Below, piece after piece: positions 1 through 11,429 of a DNA stretch of 64,000 nt. How positions within the stretch are numbered: position 1 is the first letter of the stretch; each line of letters begins with the position of its first letter. The DNA lies in the NCBI GenBank assembly GCA_963169105.1, contig OY720634.1, positions 113,682,430-113,746,429 of the forward strand, given 5' to 3'. This stretch comes from Ceriagrion tenellum (Eukaryota; Arthropoda; Insecta; Odonata; Coenagrionidae). The translations under genes were made by a program, and so were the position numbers. Below the pieces are notes generated by a model. The model had not been told where the DNA came from. It made no database searches and worked only from the letters and a program-made list of their open reading frames with translations.

Positions 1-236
1 TTCAAATCCCTGCAGAGGCGGATGTTTTTCAGAGGAACCCGATCCCTACTTGAGTGTCTTGTGGAGGACACTTCAAGTAGAGTCTGTCGGATGAGACGTT
101 AAACCGTGGTCCCCTTGGCGCCTTTCGTTAAGAGAAGGCTAATGCCGACGCCGGGTTTCTATCCACCCTTCATCCCTTCCCTATCCCCTATGGCGCAAAT
201 GACCTTAGCCGTCGGCCGCCCCCCCAAATATCCAAT
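1..236 (+). repeat. tRNA-derived SINE, 5' end cut by the window edge
   Basis: The window opens inside a pol III box-B-like stretch (TTCAAATCCC). A SINE body follows, containing GGATGAGACGTTAAACC, then a GACGCCGGGTTT block, and ends in a C-rich tail after AATGACCTTAGCCGTCGG. The same blocks recur in the same order at 2836-3050 (plus strand) and 24150-24415 (minus strand), which shows it is a dispersed repeat. The family name is not known to me. The 5' part of the tRNA-like head lies outside the window. Confidence 0.75.
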
Positions 237-1840
237 CCAAGAGCCAGAGTTTTAGAAACTGGTATTTAGTTTTCGTATATTTATGGGAATGATTACTTAA
301 TTTTCTCAGCATTTCCAGCCTTAAGCTGGAAACGTTTCTACGAGAATGAAGACTCTCCTAGTGTATAAAGAGAGAAATGATGAAAGAAATTAATCAAGTA
401 CTAGCGGGATTTCAGTATTTTTGACGGCTGAGTTTCTGATGGAATACTACGAAAAATTTTACAAAATAATGTAAAATTAACATGAGTGTAGACTACCATT
501 CATATCAAAATGGGTTAAATCGACGTTTTAGAAACATAGCTACATAAATGTGTAGAACTCATTAAACCCTCAAAGAGTACTCTAGATGAGAAATGGGTTA
601 ACGAAAAGAGGATATTTATTGAATGAGCAATATATTAAATATTTGGTCAAACCTGCTTAATTTCATGTCCAATCATCCAAATTCAATTTATAAAGGGAAA
701 GTAAAACGTTTAGTCTTGAAGGACTGTGCGAGAGGATTGATTTACAGCAAAATAAGAAAGAAGTCTTTCATGGATGCGAGATGACGTTGGACGTGAAATA
801 TGCTTGTGAGGGACTGTGGAGGGAGCACATGTGAATTATGTGAAAATACCCTGAAAACCACTGATGGGTGAGGAATAGCACTCCCTAGAAAAATTATATC
901 CACCAAAGGATGATCCTTAAACCTTGATCACTTAGCGCTTCATTGTTCGGAAACAACTCAATTCCCGAACGCCTAAAGACTCCATTTCTCATACCGTAAG
1001 GACGACTTTTAGATGGTTCGGGATGCAAAGCAATGAGAGTAAAATATCACCCACGTACCACAATAAGTAAACCTGGAACACTTGAGCACATTTTCTCATT
1101 TTAAATTAGTTAGTCCACCGAGCAAGGAAGAGAAAGAAAATCAGTTTCCGATTGCCTAAACGCATTTAATCGAGGATGAATCTCTCCCTCCTCTCAATCC
1201 CTTCCCGTTTAATGCTAATGCAACGGCACAGCGTGTTTATCTTTCTTTAAATGGCCTTCGGTTTCGTCGGGGGGGCCGCATGCGACAAGGGGCACGAACG
1301 AGGGAGAAGAAACCCATTATTATCCGATTTCCCGATCGCAAGCGATAAATAAAACCCCCGCCCTCTTTCCCTTTCCGCACCCCTCTTGGCCCTTCGAATT
1401 CCAGAGGTCGGAATCTCCTCCGAATCCTTAGAATTACAGTCCTCTCCTCAAACCCCCACACTCCCTCTCTCTCTCAAGCTACGACTCAGCGGAAAAGTAA
1501 AGGAGAAATGGTAGGCTTTTGAAGGAAATGAAGGAGACAAAGTCTGCTCGCGCACATGGGTGCAGCAAGGGAGAGGCGTATGACGTAACGTCATTAATTG
1601 GTTCAATGGTGTCTAGCAATTTCTTTTAATTGCGCCAGAGGCAGCTTCTGCATATCAAGGGACCGGACGGAAGAAGAATTGAGGAAGCCTAAATAGAAGA
1701 GAAACATGAAGCGTACTAAACTGAAAAGAATAAACATACGCGTAGGGAGAATAGGACACACACTAAGCCGCGATGAATCTGTATGGAAGATAGCCGATGA
1801 GATTATAAATAAGGCAAGGAATGAAGGGCTGCAGTGGACA
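237..1840. other. No gene seen; palindromic CRE doublet and possible LINE tail
   Basis: AT-rich sequence with no recognisable coding signal. It holds a 15-bp perfect palindrome, ATGACGTAACGTCAT, at 1580-1594, which is two ATF/CREB half sites back to back. From about 1700 to 1850 the plus strand encodes a short segment with RVGRIGHTL. This resembles the RxxxLIGHxLRH block near the C-terminus of RTE-like LINE proteins, so the decayed LINE that follows may be preceded by another fragment. That reading is weak. Confidence 0.4.
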
Positions 1841-2700
1841 AATCTTTGGATTTATAAGTGACGAAAGAGATACAAGGTGTGTAACTATTTGATGAAATAA
1901 AAAAAGCATTAGAAAAAGGAATATGCACGGAGAAAATGGCATCCCACCTTTGGCTGATGACTGAGAGATGATGACAGAAAAATAGGAAAAGTTGTAGAGG
2001 ATGCTGAACTGTATGGATTAAACTAGGTACATATAATACGACCATAAATGCTAAGAAATATAAAATAATTATTTGAAGAAGAAATTCAGAAGACAGCCTC
2101 CGTTTAATTTGGGCAGCAAAACCTTACCGAAGTAAAAGATTTTTTATTTGGGAAGAAAGATAGCCAGTGACGGTTGAAGCAAAGAAGATATTGTGAGCAG
2201 AAGAGGACAAGCAATGAAGGCATTTTGCCTGAAAAATAGTTGATCAAAAGTCAATAACACAAGTTTGGTAGTAAGGTAGCTTTCAAAAAATATACGGGAT
2301 CCAGTGCTCTTATGTGTCAATGAAGGTTGTATAGTAAATGATATAGAGAAGAGATGATAGGAAGCAATGGAAATAAGGTGCCTTCGAAGGAAGTTGAAGT
2401 TCAAATGGGCGGCAATGACTACCGATGAAGAGGTGTCACAAACAGTTTGAGAGAAAAAAATGTTTAGCGAATACCAGAAGAAGAAACAACTCACTTATTG
2501 GACATATTCAACACAGCCCCTTGAAAGCAATGGAACAAGAAACAAATGAGATGAATAGCCCACGAAGACCAGATATGGGAAAAATTAGGAAAATTTTGAA
2601 GAACTCCGAAGAGATGACTTACAAATGAATGAAATGGTAACCTAATAGGAGAGTAGACATAAGAGTTGCGGCAGACCAATTTTCTCATAGATTACTACAG
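1841..2700 (+). pseudogene. Decayed RTE-like LINE, reverse transcriptase 3' half
   Basis: This is the relic of the reverse transcriptase of a non-LTR retrotransposon. Read in shifting frames it shows an ADD triplet at 1953-1961, corresponding to the FADD/YADD catalytic box, followed by interrupted residues matching the usual TEKEL-RML-MD spacing. Further on come RRKLKFKWA near 2385 and RRRNNSLIGHI near 2475, matching the C-terminal blocks of the better preserved copy at 44849-45735. Many stops and frameshifts break it, so it makes no protein. It is among the oldest LINE copies in the window. The 5' end is indistinct, and the 3' edge is set where similarity to the GCTGCAGTCAACCAAT tail fades. 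Confidence 0.65.
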
Positions 2701-2835
2701 ATGATGATGAAATGGGCTAGGATAAGTTTTTGTAGAGGAGATATTGTACAGGATACCTTCTTCACAAGATAACAGGCCTACCTTCATAAGCGAATACTGA
2801 AAACGTACGTGTTGCAACAGTAATATCACTATATT

Positions 2836-3050
2836 ACTGGGGTCTTGGGATTAAGTCCCGGCAGTCGCAGTAAATATTATAATGGAGCCCCGGTCCCTAC
2901 TTGAGAGCCTGATGTTGATGTTGAATAAATGTTAACGCCAGGTTACCCTACATCTTTCTTACTCTTGAACGATTCTTTCCTTACCATCTAACCCACCCAT
3001 CCAAATTACCTCAGTTGTGTGACACCTTCCAAAATAAACTAAAAACTAAC
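2836..3050 (+). repeat. Degenerate SINE, same family as 1-236
   Basis: Blocks seen at 1-236 recur here in order with many changes: CCGGTCCCTACTTGAGAG, then TTAACGCCAGGTT, then CAAATTACCTCAG, then a C-rich end before CCAAAATA. The middle GACGTTAAACC region is missing or unrecognisable. It sits about 130 bp downstream of the LINE relic. Confidence 0.6.
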
Positions 3051-5536
3051 ATTTAGGTGTACCAGAAACGTAAATCAGAGTAAACATGAGACTGACTTCT
3101 GTAAAAGAGGATTTTGCCTTGAGAAAGAGGTGAACCGTCCCCTCCGTTATTTCCCTCACGTCCAAAAGAAATACAAAGTAAAGAAGATGAAACTACCATT
3201 ATTGCAGCTTCCTGCCATATTGTCTGATCCTTTGCTTTTTTCTCACTCAGTGAAGAGAAGCGCACGACCTGTGCGCTGGCCCTCGACCCTGAGTTAATGT
3301 TTGCTTTTCCGCAAGAAAATGGTGAGCAAGACCGAGCCACGTCTTTTTTTCTTTCCCGAATGCACACAATACTTCCGTTTTACCTCCATCCATTTTTCAG
3401 CACGTTAATCGCAGTGCATTAGCAGCTGTATGGGCGAGGACTGAGGTGAGCGGGAGGTTTAATGGGATTTCCCGTGAGCAAGGGATGGAATCGTTAAAGA
3501 GATGACGTCAGCTTTGTTTTTTTCATTTTCCTGCATAACGCCCGACAAATTGAATGCCTGCGAGCGTTAATTGCAAGCAAAATGTCACCATTAAAGCACC
3601 AGGCCTTTCCGCGTTTCAGGAATTTTGATCGAGAAGGGACCAAGGGGAATCACGTGATGAACGCACGGAACCCTATCCATCTGGAAATGTAATCGGTTAC
3701 ACAAAGCATAACGCTAAAATCTATCAGCCTTCATAGCGATGGCTTCCATTATAAATTGTAGTCTCTCCAGGGTAATACTTTCTTATTAACCTCATCAAAC
3801 GTTTACGTAGAACCGATATGAAAGCTCCATTCCCGTATCTGATTTGATGCATAGGGGCAGTGATAATATTTAATTTCAGTTCAATAGAAAATTATCCTAA
3901 TGCCATGATCTGTGACTGCGACCACAACCTCTCACAGGAGTTTGCGGAGATGAAATGGATGTTAAGACACCAAACGGACTTAGTTAAAGGTTGGAATTTC
4001 CAGACGTTTCTCATTATTCTTGACCGAGATAATAAAAGTATGTATTGAATGGCATTGAACTTCCCAAGAGGTAATGATAATACAAAACTGATATAATGAC
4101 GTAGGTTTCCATTCACTTGAATTGAAGCGATGATTATGAAAATCAACTCCTTATCTATCCCATCATTATATCACTTATTTCCCTTGCATGCACTCAGGAG
4201 CAATTCTTCTTCACAAGCTACAAGGTGGAGGATCCTAAAACCATATATATTGGAAAAATTATGAAAAGGATGAAAATGAGAAAAAGTGAAGAGGGAAGTG
4301 AAAAAATACAGGATAATTACCAATGCTTAGGAGAGAATAAACATTGAACCGAGAAGAATGGATAACCGATAATCCTCATACTGAGATATTGAGACATGAT
4401 GTGGCCTTCATTGGTTCTTTAAACCGAGCATTGGTTCGCTGCAGCCATTTTCATTCTTCTCTGATCATTTGTACGATGTCAGGGTTCACTTCCTACATCC
4501 ATTGGTCCTGAAATCTCCGCGGCGTTGACGCGAAGTTCTCTCGTTGGTTTCCTGGCCACTCACACGGAGAAGACCAGGAAACTATGCAAAAATCTTCTTA
4601 TATTTATATAATTTTCTCTTATATATTATTATTTACATTACATTTACTTATTATACATTCATCTCTCGGCCATCCTCACGGCTGCATCCATCAACGTTAT
4701 CATCAGTTTGTCTTTCTCACAAGTCTTTCGATCATCAAAGAGATAATAGTAGTGATAAATACTTCATGCCCACATTCTAATCATGGATTACATTAACAAT
4801 ACATAAAAGAGAGGTTTAGATGCTCTTGAAGGTTATTAGGACCAGAGTTGAGCCATAATCATTACAATACATGCATTGCCACTTAATATTTTTTCTTTAG
4901 CAGTACAATATATAGCATTTTTTTATACATCAGAAAACAGTAAAAATATGCATACGATATTTGGCTGAGAAAAATGACATTTCAAATATTTCAGGAAAGG
5001 TAGCTTTATTTTTCGATCAGTAAATTACAACTTAGGCGCCACACACAAAAAAATCTTCAAAACAACATTATTTTAGGGTTAGCCCATTGATCTTGAATCT
5101 CATATTCTTAAGGCGCTAATAGTGTGTTTTCAACTACCAAAAACACGGGGAATATTACTACTTTTTTCACAGAATACTTTTAGTACATTAATGGAATACA
5201 AATGCCTTAATGAGAGTAGTTTAAGACGCACAATCAAAGGATGTTAATACTTATAATTATTCCTCAGAGCAATGGCTCTGATGATTGTTTTTATGCAGAA
5301 CTCATAAGTGCTTAAAAAAATTCATGTAAACTTCTCTCAAAAAATAATACGATAGGTAATTTGGAATAGAAAAGAGCGAGTGTTTTTTTTGACCAATTGT
5401 TACGGATGAAATACATCCCTATCCATTTAGTTCATCATTTTTTTAAATGTCATGGTATTTCAGGATGTACCATACCATTTAGCTCCACTGCATGATACAC
5501 ATGGCGAGAGGAAAAATTTCGTCCGTGCGCTCAGAG
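3051..5536. other. No confirmed gene; possible enhancer block and one weak exon candidate
   Basis: A stretch at about 3400-3640 is less AT-rich than its surroundings. It carries a perfect CRE (TGACGTCA, 3503-3510), a CAGCTG E-box and a TTAATTG homeobox-type core, so it could be a conserved noncoding element. At 3880-4037 a TTTAATTTCAG acceptor and a GTATGT donor bracket a 158-nt open frame; the encoded peptide (with a CDCD motif) is not recognised. From 4040 to 5440 I see only AT-rich sequence. Confidence 0.3.
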
Positions 5537-6310
5537 TCGTTCTTTCCTCCTTTTCGATCACGTTTCAAGCGTGTCCCTCACTAGGCCACTCTCCTTCCGT
5601 TCCCCTCCTCCCCTCCACGGAACAGCGACGTTCCATCGCCCTTTGTCCTTTCCTGGCTGCCAAAATCTACCCTCCGCGTCACAACACCCCGCCCGGCCTT
5701 CCTTCGCGTCTCCCGCCCCGCCAACCCTGAACCCCGAGCTACCCTCCCTCCCCCCCGCCCCAGCAGCTGTCCCGGCACTTCATTTGCACCGCCTCTCTCT
5801 CTCCATCTAATTCCCGCATCCTTTCTCTCCCATCGCCTTGTTCCCCCATCCCTCCCCAAGGCAACACACACACTACCTCCGACTTATTCTTCCCCCCCCC
5901 CCTCTCTCTCTCCACTCCCGCGACCTCCCCCTCAGCCCTTTCTCCTTTCCACGACGTGCCTCCGTGCTCTCCCCCTCGATTCCATTCTGAAACAAATGCC
6001 ACCTCTATTTCCGTACCCTTCCCCTTTGCCCTCTTCGCGCAGTTCCCGTTGTCCTCATTCTAACCCGCACGACCTCCCACCAGCAACCTGACCCCCCCTC
6101 TCTCTCTTCACCGCGCTTTGTCGCCCGAATCGCTCTCCACCTCCCCGCCTACCCCCCCCACACCCTGTCTCCTCCGCTTTGTTGCAATTAAGCGCCCCAT
6201 TTCCCCATCTCCCAGTCTTTCGCACACTTTCCATCCTCCCATTTCGCGATGCTCTTCCCTCTCCACCGCCGCCGCCGCGTCCATTCCTCCACGTTCCCAT
6301 TATTTCGTTT
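5537..6310. repeat. Polypyrimidine, CpG-bearing low-complexity tract
   Basis: About 770 bp of the plus strand is C/T-rich with many CpGs (for example CCCCGCCCGGCC and CCGCCGCCGCG). Long open frames run through it on both strands only because stop codons are rare in such sequence. Their Pro/Ser-rich or Gly/Glu/Arg-rich translations look like composition, not protein. It could be an unmethylated regulatory block, but no defined promoter motif is visible. Confidence 0.7.
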
Positions 6311-6347
6311 CACCTGTGATTTACTCACGGGGTGGAATCGGGGAACA

Positions 6348-6354
6348 AGAGAGA

Positions 6355-6388
<34 letters not shown>
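6348..6388 (+). repeat. (GA)n microsatellite
   Basis: A nearly pure GA dinucleotide run of about 40 bp, interrupted once by GGGA. It immediately follows the pyrimidine tract, so the strand composition flips at this point. It is a potential GAGA-factor binding site and likely length-polymorphic. Confidence 0.9.
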
Positions 6389-6394
<6 letters not shown>

Positions 6395-6550
6395 AATTCC
6401 ATCATTTCCCTCATAGACAGAGTGGTATATTATGTAATGATTTTAGTCCCCGCACATATGTTGTATCCAGAGAAAATCGCCATGAAATCAATCGTTTTTT
6501 AAAGATTAAGGGTTTTAGAATAAATATGTATAGAGGAACATATACGTGTA

Positions 6551-7025
6551 AACAACTGCTGTGCTCAAAGAAGATAGGACTACCAACCAGGAAAAAGTAT
6601 GTGAAAAGATTCGTGTGGAACGTAGCACTCTATGAATCGGAAGCATGGGCCTTTGGAAAAGCTGACCAGAAAAGATTAGAAGCCTTCAAAACCTAGTTCT
6701 GGAGGAGGATGCTGAAGATTAAATGGACCGAGAAAATAATAAATGACGAAGTTTACAGAAGAACAGAAGAGGAGAGGACCATATGGAACGCCATAGTAAA
6801 AAGAGGAACAAGATGGATTGAACACACCCTGAGGCACAATGGGTATGTGAAGAACTTAATTGAAGGTAAAATAGAGGGAAAAGTCCCCAGAATAAGAATG
6901 CCCAGGAATAAGTTCATGGACCAAATTAAGAAGACAGTTTACTGGGAACAGCTACAAGGAGGTAAGCGAACTAGCATTAGATAGGGAAGGTCAGTCAACC
7001 AATCTTAGGTTTGAAGAACCAATGG
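6551..7025 (+). pseudogene. RTE-like LINE, 5'-truncated C-terminal fragment
   Basis: This is the C-terminal part of a non-LTR reverse transcriptase, downstream of the catalytic palm. The plus strand reads VWNVALYESEAW, then the KADQKRLEAF block, an in-frame TAG at 6694 (the sister copy has CAG), then LKIKWTEKI-NDEVYRR, RTIWNAI and HTLRHNGYV. It ends near AGTCAACCAATCTTAGG. It is nearly collinear with 45243-45735 and clearly similar at the nucleotide level, so both come from one relatively young family. The 5' truncation is typical of target-primed reverse transcription. It is not functional. Confidence 0.85.
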
Positions 7026-7280
7026 TGAGGGGAACATCTGGCTGAACACTCAGCAATAAACACGATCTTTTCGGCGCTTCAAGCTTCCTAACGTGCTGGA
7101 AATTAAGTAAGAGGAATAATTTTGCGCTCTGTCTATCTATGAAATAAAAAAATCCACAAAAAAGGATCGATTTCTAGACCATGAAATAATTGACGGTCCC
7201 AAATCGGGATAGCAAGAAAATAAACGGGAACTTCAAGGAAGGGCACTTTATTTCATTGCTTCCGAGTATTAAAAAGAACA

Positions 7281-7330
7281 CTGCCAACGGCGAGACTTGA
7301 ACTGCGTAACAGTCGAAAGACCATTTTTAT
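7281..7330 (-). repeat. tRNA-like (SINE head) remnant, weak
   Basis: The minus strand carries CAGTTCAAGTCTCGCC, close to a pol III B box, after a segment resembling an anticodon arm (GACTGTTACG). No good A box is visible and no acceptor stem closes, so this is not a functional tRNA gene. It is most simply a SINE-head remnant. Confidence 0.25.
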
Positions 7331-7746
7331 TTTCTGGCGACCATGTTTTATGCAACGGTCCATGAAGTACGACATTTAAATTCAAGCGTTCGATTTTTTT
7401 AGTTTTATCGTCCTCTTTAAGATTATAACTACAGCAATGAGTAGTGCTGGCTTCAAATACGCCAATAAAAATGTTTTACAATATAGATGATATCTTTTTA
7501 CATAAGCAGGAATGAGTAGGAAGGGATAATATGAGTTGACAGGAGGAAGAGAAATAGAAAACACCCTTCCTATGCTCAGGAGTTTTATAGAATAAGAATT
7601 TTTTATATTTTTTATCGATAAATCATGGACTATTGCTTTATTAACAATGGTTCATTAAGGCCATATACAAAAAAAGTACTTACTATTAATTACGACGAGA
7701 AAAAATTCATTCCTAATGCGGGAGGGGGAAAGTTTCATTCTCATTC

Positions 7747-8382
7747 GAGGGTCGTCTAAAAAGTAATGCCGCAAAAGTTTTTTCAACTCCATAATAACAG
7801 AAATCAGTGCATTGAAATGACCACCAAGAGATGCATCTCCATTGTTCATTAAGCCTTATAAGCTTATCACTACGCAACCGCATCTTACATCTGAGTGCTC
7901 GGACCAATTTTGTGGAATCTGCAGAGGACAGCCCACGAGAGTAGGCCCGCTAATACCAGTCTCGCACAAAACTGAAGGCGTGAAAGAATGTAAATTGCTT
8001 AGTGCTTTCTTTTCTTTTCCAATCCATTTTGAATAATCACACTAAGTGCTTTTCTACGCGCTACTACGTTGGACTACCAAGAGGTGATTAGCACAAGGAA
8101 AATCTGGCTCCATAACTAGAGCGAGGACTGGTACTGACAGGGCATACACGCCCTAGTTAATCGCAGGCGGAAGGTAATAGACCTTAAAGAAGATTATGTA
8201 GACATACACAGAGAGAAGATAAAACACCACTCCTCCATACTTGTAAATTAAACATAAAGGAGATTATGAGGAACAATAGAGTGAGTGGATCGAACTTCAT
8301 TTTTCCATATGTGTAAATTTCAGTTTTGTGGACTAAATATTATTTGTGAAAAAAATGGGCCATTACTTTCGGAAAACCCTCA
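7747..8382 (+). mobile_element. Internally deleted mariner-type (Tc1/mariner) transposon
   Basis: The element is bounded by imperfect terminal inverted repeats. The left end (7747-7768) begins GAGGGTCGTCTAAAAAG and continues to TAATG. The right end (8361-8382), read on the minus strand, begins TGAGGGTTTTCCGAAAG and also runs to TAATG. Similarity continues inward through a CA plus T-run plus TCA block. Near the right end, in one plus-strand frame at about 8148-8210, the last transposase residues are readable: GIHALVNRRRKVIDLKEDYV, which matches the mariner C-terminal pattern GIxxLVxRWxKCIDLxGDYV. At about 635 bp it is roughly half the length of an intact mariner. Most of the catalytic domain is gone, so it could move only with transposase supplied elsewhere. 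A flanking TA duplication is not clear. Confidence 0.75.
8148..8237 (+). pseudogene. C-terminal remnant of mariner-type transposase
   Basis: This open stretch inside the mariner relic encodes the transposase tail ending at a TAA near 8250. Upstream in the same frame, SEDWY is followed by a stop and then QGIHALVNR, so at least one nonsense change is present. None of the catalytic DD34D core is preserved. Orientation is plus, consistent with the element's right end lying at 8382. Confidence 0.65.
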
Positions 8383-8597
8383 ATAACTATGTTCAAGAAT
8401 AGAGATTATTAATCAAATAGGACAAAATTAGCGAAGGCAAGTGATTTCGACCGAAAAAAGAGGAAATGAATGGATAGGAAAGCAAAAACTACCATGAATA
8501 AATTTTATGGTACCGAGAAATAGACGCATTATTACCTTTACGGCATCACTCAACATGAATAAAATCATTTCATGAAGGAAAAAATTCATCTGCATAG

Positions 8598-8710
8598 GCG
8601 AAACAGCTTAACTGGTAGAAGTGCTCGGCTCGTTACTGAGAGACCAGGGTCCCGGGGAAGGAGGATGATTTTTCCTCTGCGGAGCTTTTGCGCTGAGAAG
8701 TAAACACACT
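8598..8710 (+). repeat. tRNA-derived SINE remnant
   Basis: CAGCTTAACTGGTAGAAGTG matches a pol III A box and D-arm. GCTCGGCTCGTTACTGAGAG follows in the anticodon-arm position, and a corrupted B box (CCAGGGTCCCGG) comes after. The next block, GGAGGATGATTTTTCCTCTG, resembles the AGGCGGATGTTTTTCAGAGG that follows the B box at position 14, so this may be a head of the same SINE family. The acceptor stem does not pair, so it is not a tRNA gene. Confidence 0.5.
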
Positions 8711-10199
8711 TTATCTCTTCCATTATTTATACCGACAAAATTTGATAAGCAAATTTTATAGTCGTATTTCAGTGATTCATATCAATCAATACCACACTAC
8801 AATAGTAGAAAAACACGTTTAACAATGTAATCCGTTTGCGCAAAAATGCAGAACAATGGAAATAGCACTCTGAGAATTCTGTGAATATGCTTCCAAAACA
8901 GCAAACAATAGCAAAATATAGAGCAGGCATTAAGGGAGGTAGGTAACCATTAAGGATACCTTAGGTGAACAACCATTTCTCTCACTAATGCACTCTTTTT
9001 TAGCCGAGCTTTTACTACCGCCATGTAATTAGCTCTTAGCGTGTCGGGGGGTGGAGTGGAACCGGGATGAGAGAATAGATAAACGTGTCACAGAGACCGG
9101 AGGATATTTAACGAAGCAGGTGGTACGTGTCGTGTCCTGCGACGCAAAGCGGGTCTTTGACCTTGCCGCGTTATCGCCTTCGCGCTCCATCTTTAGAAAA
9201 CAGTCGCATGAATTCGAAACGGCCTGCAATTCAACTTGGAGGCAACAAATGAAGAGACATTGAACCGACGTCCATCAAGGATTTGAGATAAAATATCAGT
9301 CGTATGAGTTATCGTTGCTTTCTTCCAGCAATACATAGAGAAAGGTGCTGAAAGCTCATTACAGACATTACAGTACTCCCACATTTTTCATTTTCTTAGG
9401 TTTCAATGAAATGCACTTCTACTCAAAGTCAGGTGATAATCAAGAGTGACTATTAATTATTCCAGCAAATTACATCCCTCGTCCACCAGTCGTTTTGATG
9501 ACCCAGAATTTAATAGATATGAATAAGCTGAAACGGACAGAGGTATGCGTCGTTTAGAGATATAAATACAAAATCCGAGCTCATACCTACAAATAACACA
9601 TTGAAGTTTTTAGAGCTCGTAAATATTTTGAGATAATCTAATCAAACAAAAAGATAAAGAATTTTCGCACCAATATAAAAGCGATTTAATTTGCAAATGG
9701 ATAAACATGAAAAATAAATAGCCCTGCAGTGATGAGTAACGCTGGTAAACTTCAACCTTCACTGACCCTAAACGGAATACGGACGTTGCCGTAACGCAAT
9801 ATCAGAGCAATGGCATGATCACAGAAATATTTTCAATTTGCGCGTAATTCCTCGACTGATGCCTCTCTGATGGGCTCCGCAGACGTCGAGATCTCCGCGT
9901 GGTTTTCAGATATGCAATGCGACCCTAACGTTGACATGAGTCTCCACCTGTTGTCACTGCCGTCCCTCAGCGGTGCAATCCAGTGACATATTGGTGAGCA
10001 TAGATTACACGTGCCGCAAATAATCAAACGCGGGGATAGCTTTGCCATCAAACGAGCCTTTACAAGGGAAACATTTTAAAGTCGCTCATAAAGATTACAT
10101 ACCACATGCATACGTCCCAGCCTTTTAGGGTTGGCTCGGAATAAAATTGCGAATTACTAATAGTATAATAAGAGGTGGCTTACCGATTAAAGCTGGTTT
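8711..10199. other. No gene seen
   Basis: Mostly AT-rich. Two less AT-rich islands, about 9040-9250 and 9840-10040, are open on one strand or the other, but their translations match no family I know. The first contains TGACCTTG, a nuclear-receptor half site, and the second CGTGGTTT, a Runx-like core. They could be conserved noncoding DNA. Confidence 0.3.
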
Positions 10200-10795
10200 T
10201 GCTGGGAAAAATAATTATACCTCTTACCGTCTATCACATCTACGGGCACCTAGCTTCTTCAATGATTTCATTTTCAGGACCCCATACGTCCTATTTCTCA
10301 TCATGCTATCCATGATGCCAATCGTTTTTCTTTTCCTTCCCTTATTATACTACATTCTCAACTTTATCAAGGCTCTCATCGCCCCCTCGTCCCTGTATGT
10401 TAGTTCCAACCACCTTCTCTACCTCATTATATCCTATAGCAGCTTCCTCTTCTCTCCCAATATATTTGAATACCTCCTCGCTCGTATTCCTCTTCGTCAA
10501 TTATATTCACTTCATCCTCCTCCAAACCCACATTTAAAACGCCTGCAGTCTATTCCCATCACTCTTAGTTGATGTCCATGCTTCATCACTGTATGTAAAT
10601 AAGCTCCATTTTAGCTTTACTACCACACATACTGTAGATTCTGGTCATTTTTTCTCACCAATTAAAGAAAGCTGCCTTCTCAAATGATTTTCTCCACCTA
10701 ATATCCTCTCTAATTACCCTGTTCTCCTCCTTCCCAAGTAATTAAGTTGTTCTGCATACTCCTGTTGTCCTTTAGAAAACTATCAAAAGCATCCC
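10200..10795 (-). pseudogene. Decayed RTE-like LINE, C-terminal part
   Basis: On the minus strand the blocks appear in the expected order: EQLNYLGRRRT, LRRQLSLIGEK, YSDEAWTSTKSDGNRLQAF, a stop, then VWRRMK and TKRNTSEEVF. These correspond to the YLG, WTL-KADEKRLQAFE, WRRMLK and NEEVL blocks of RTE-like reverse transcriptases. Stops and frameshifts interrupt it. It differs clearly from the 6.5/45.2 kb family and so represents an older or separate subfamily. The sequence 5' of YLG, including the catalytic ADD, is not detectable. Confidence 0.7.
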
Positions 10796-11429
10796 CGTTC
10801 TCGACCGTCGACTTTTATGAAACGTACAAAACATCCCAATCAACTCCTTCCTTAAAAGACTAAAACGGATCACCTCCTATACGATTAATAAATCTCATTG
10901 AAGTCCATACATTCATGGTGAGGATCGGGGGGCTATATTGCCCGTCCCTGAAATACATCTCTACAGTAAATTAACCGAATTTTTCCATCACTCTCGCAAT
11001 GTAACCACTGAGAACACGTATGCTGCAATGAGCCTTAGAAATACGAAACAATTTTGTCCACGAAATACTTGCTTTACGTAAGAAATTCAGGTAAATGAGG
11101 CCTACAACGGTAGCAAAGTCTGCAACGCGTTTGGAAACCTAAAAGCTAAGGTTCTAACTTCACCTCGGGCATTCCTGCAGTGTGTCTTATGCTGGACAAT
11201 ATAGGCTTAGACATGGAATTAGGATTCATAGAAAAATACTCCTAAGCCTACTAATAATAAAATCCGTTTATTTGCAGGCGTACATTCGCCGTTTTTCCCT
11301 TCGCCTAACAAACTACGACACGTTTGACCGCGAGGAATCTATACAACATCAAACTGCGAAACGAAATACTCGGAGTAAAACGGCTTTAATCGTCGTTGAG
11401 ATCCTTGTTTTGATGGGGGACCTAGACAC

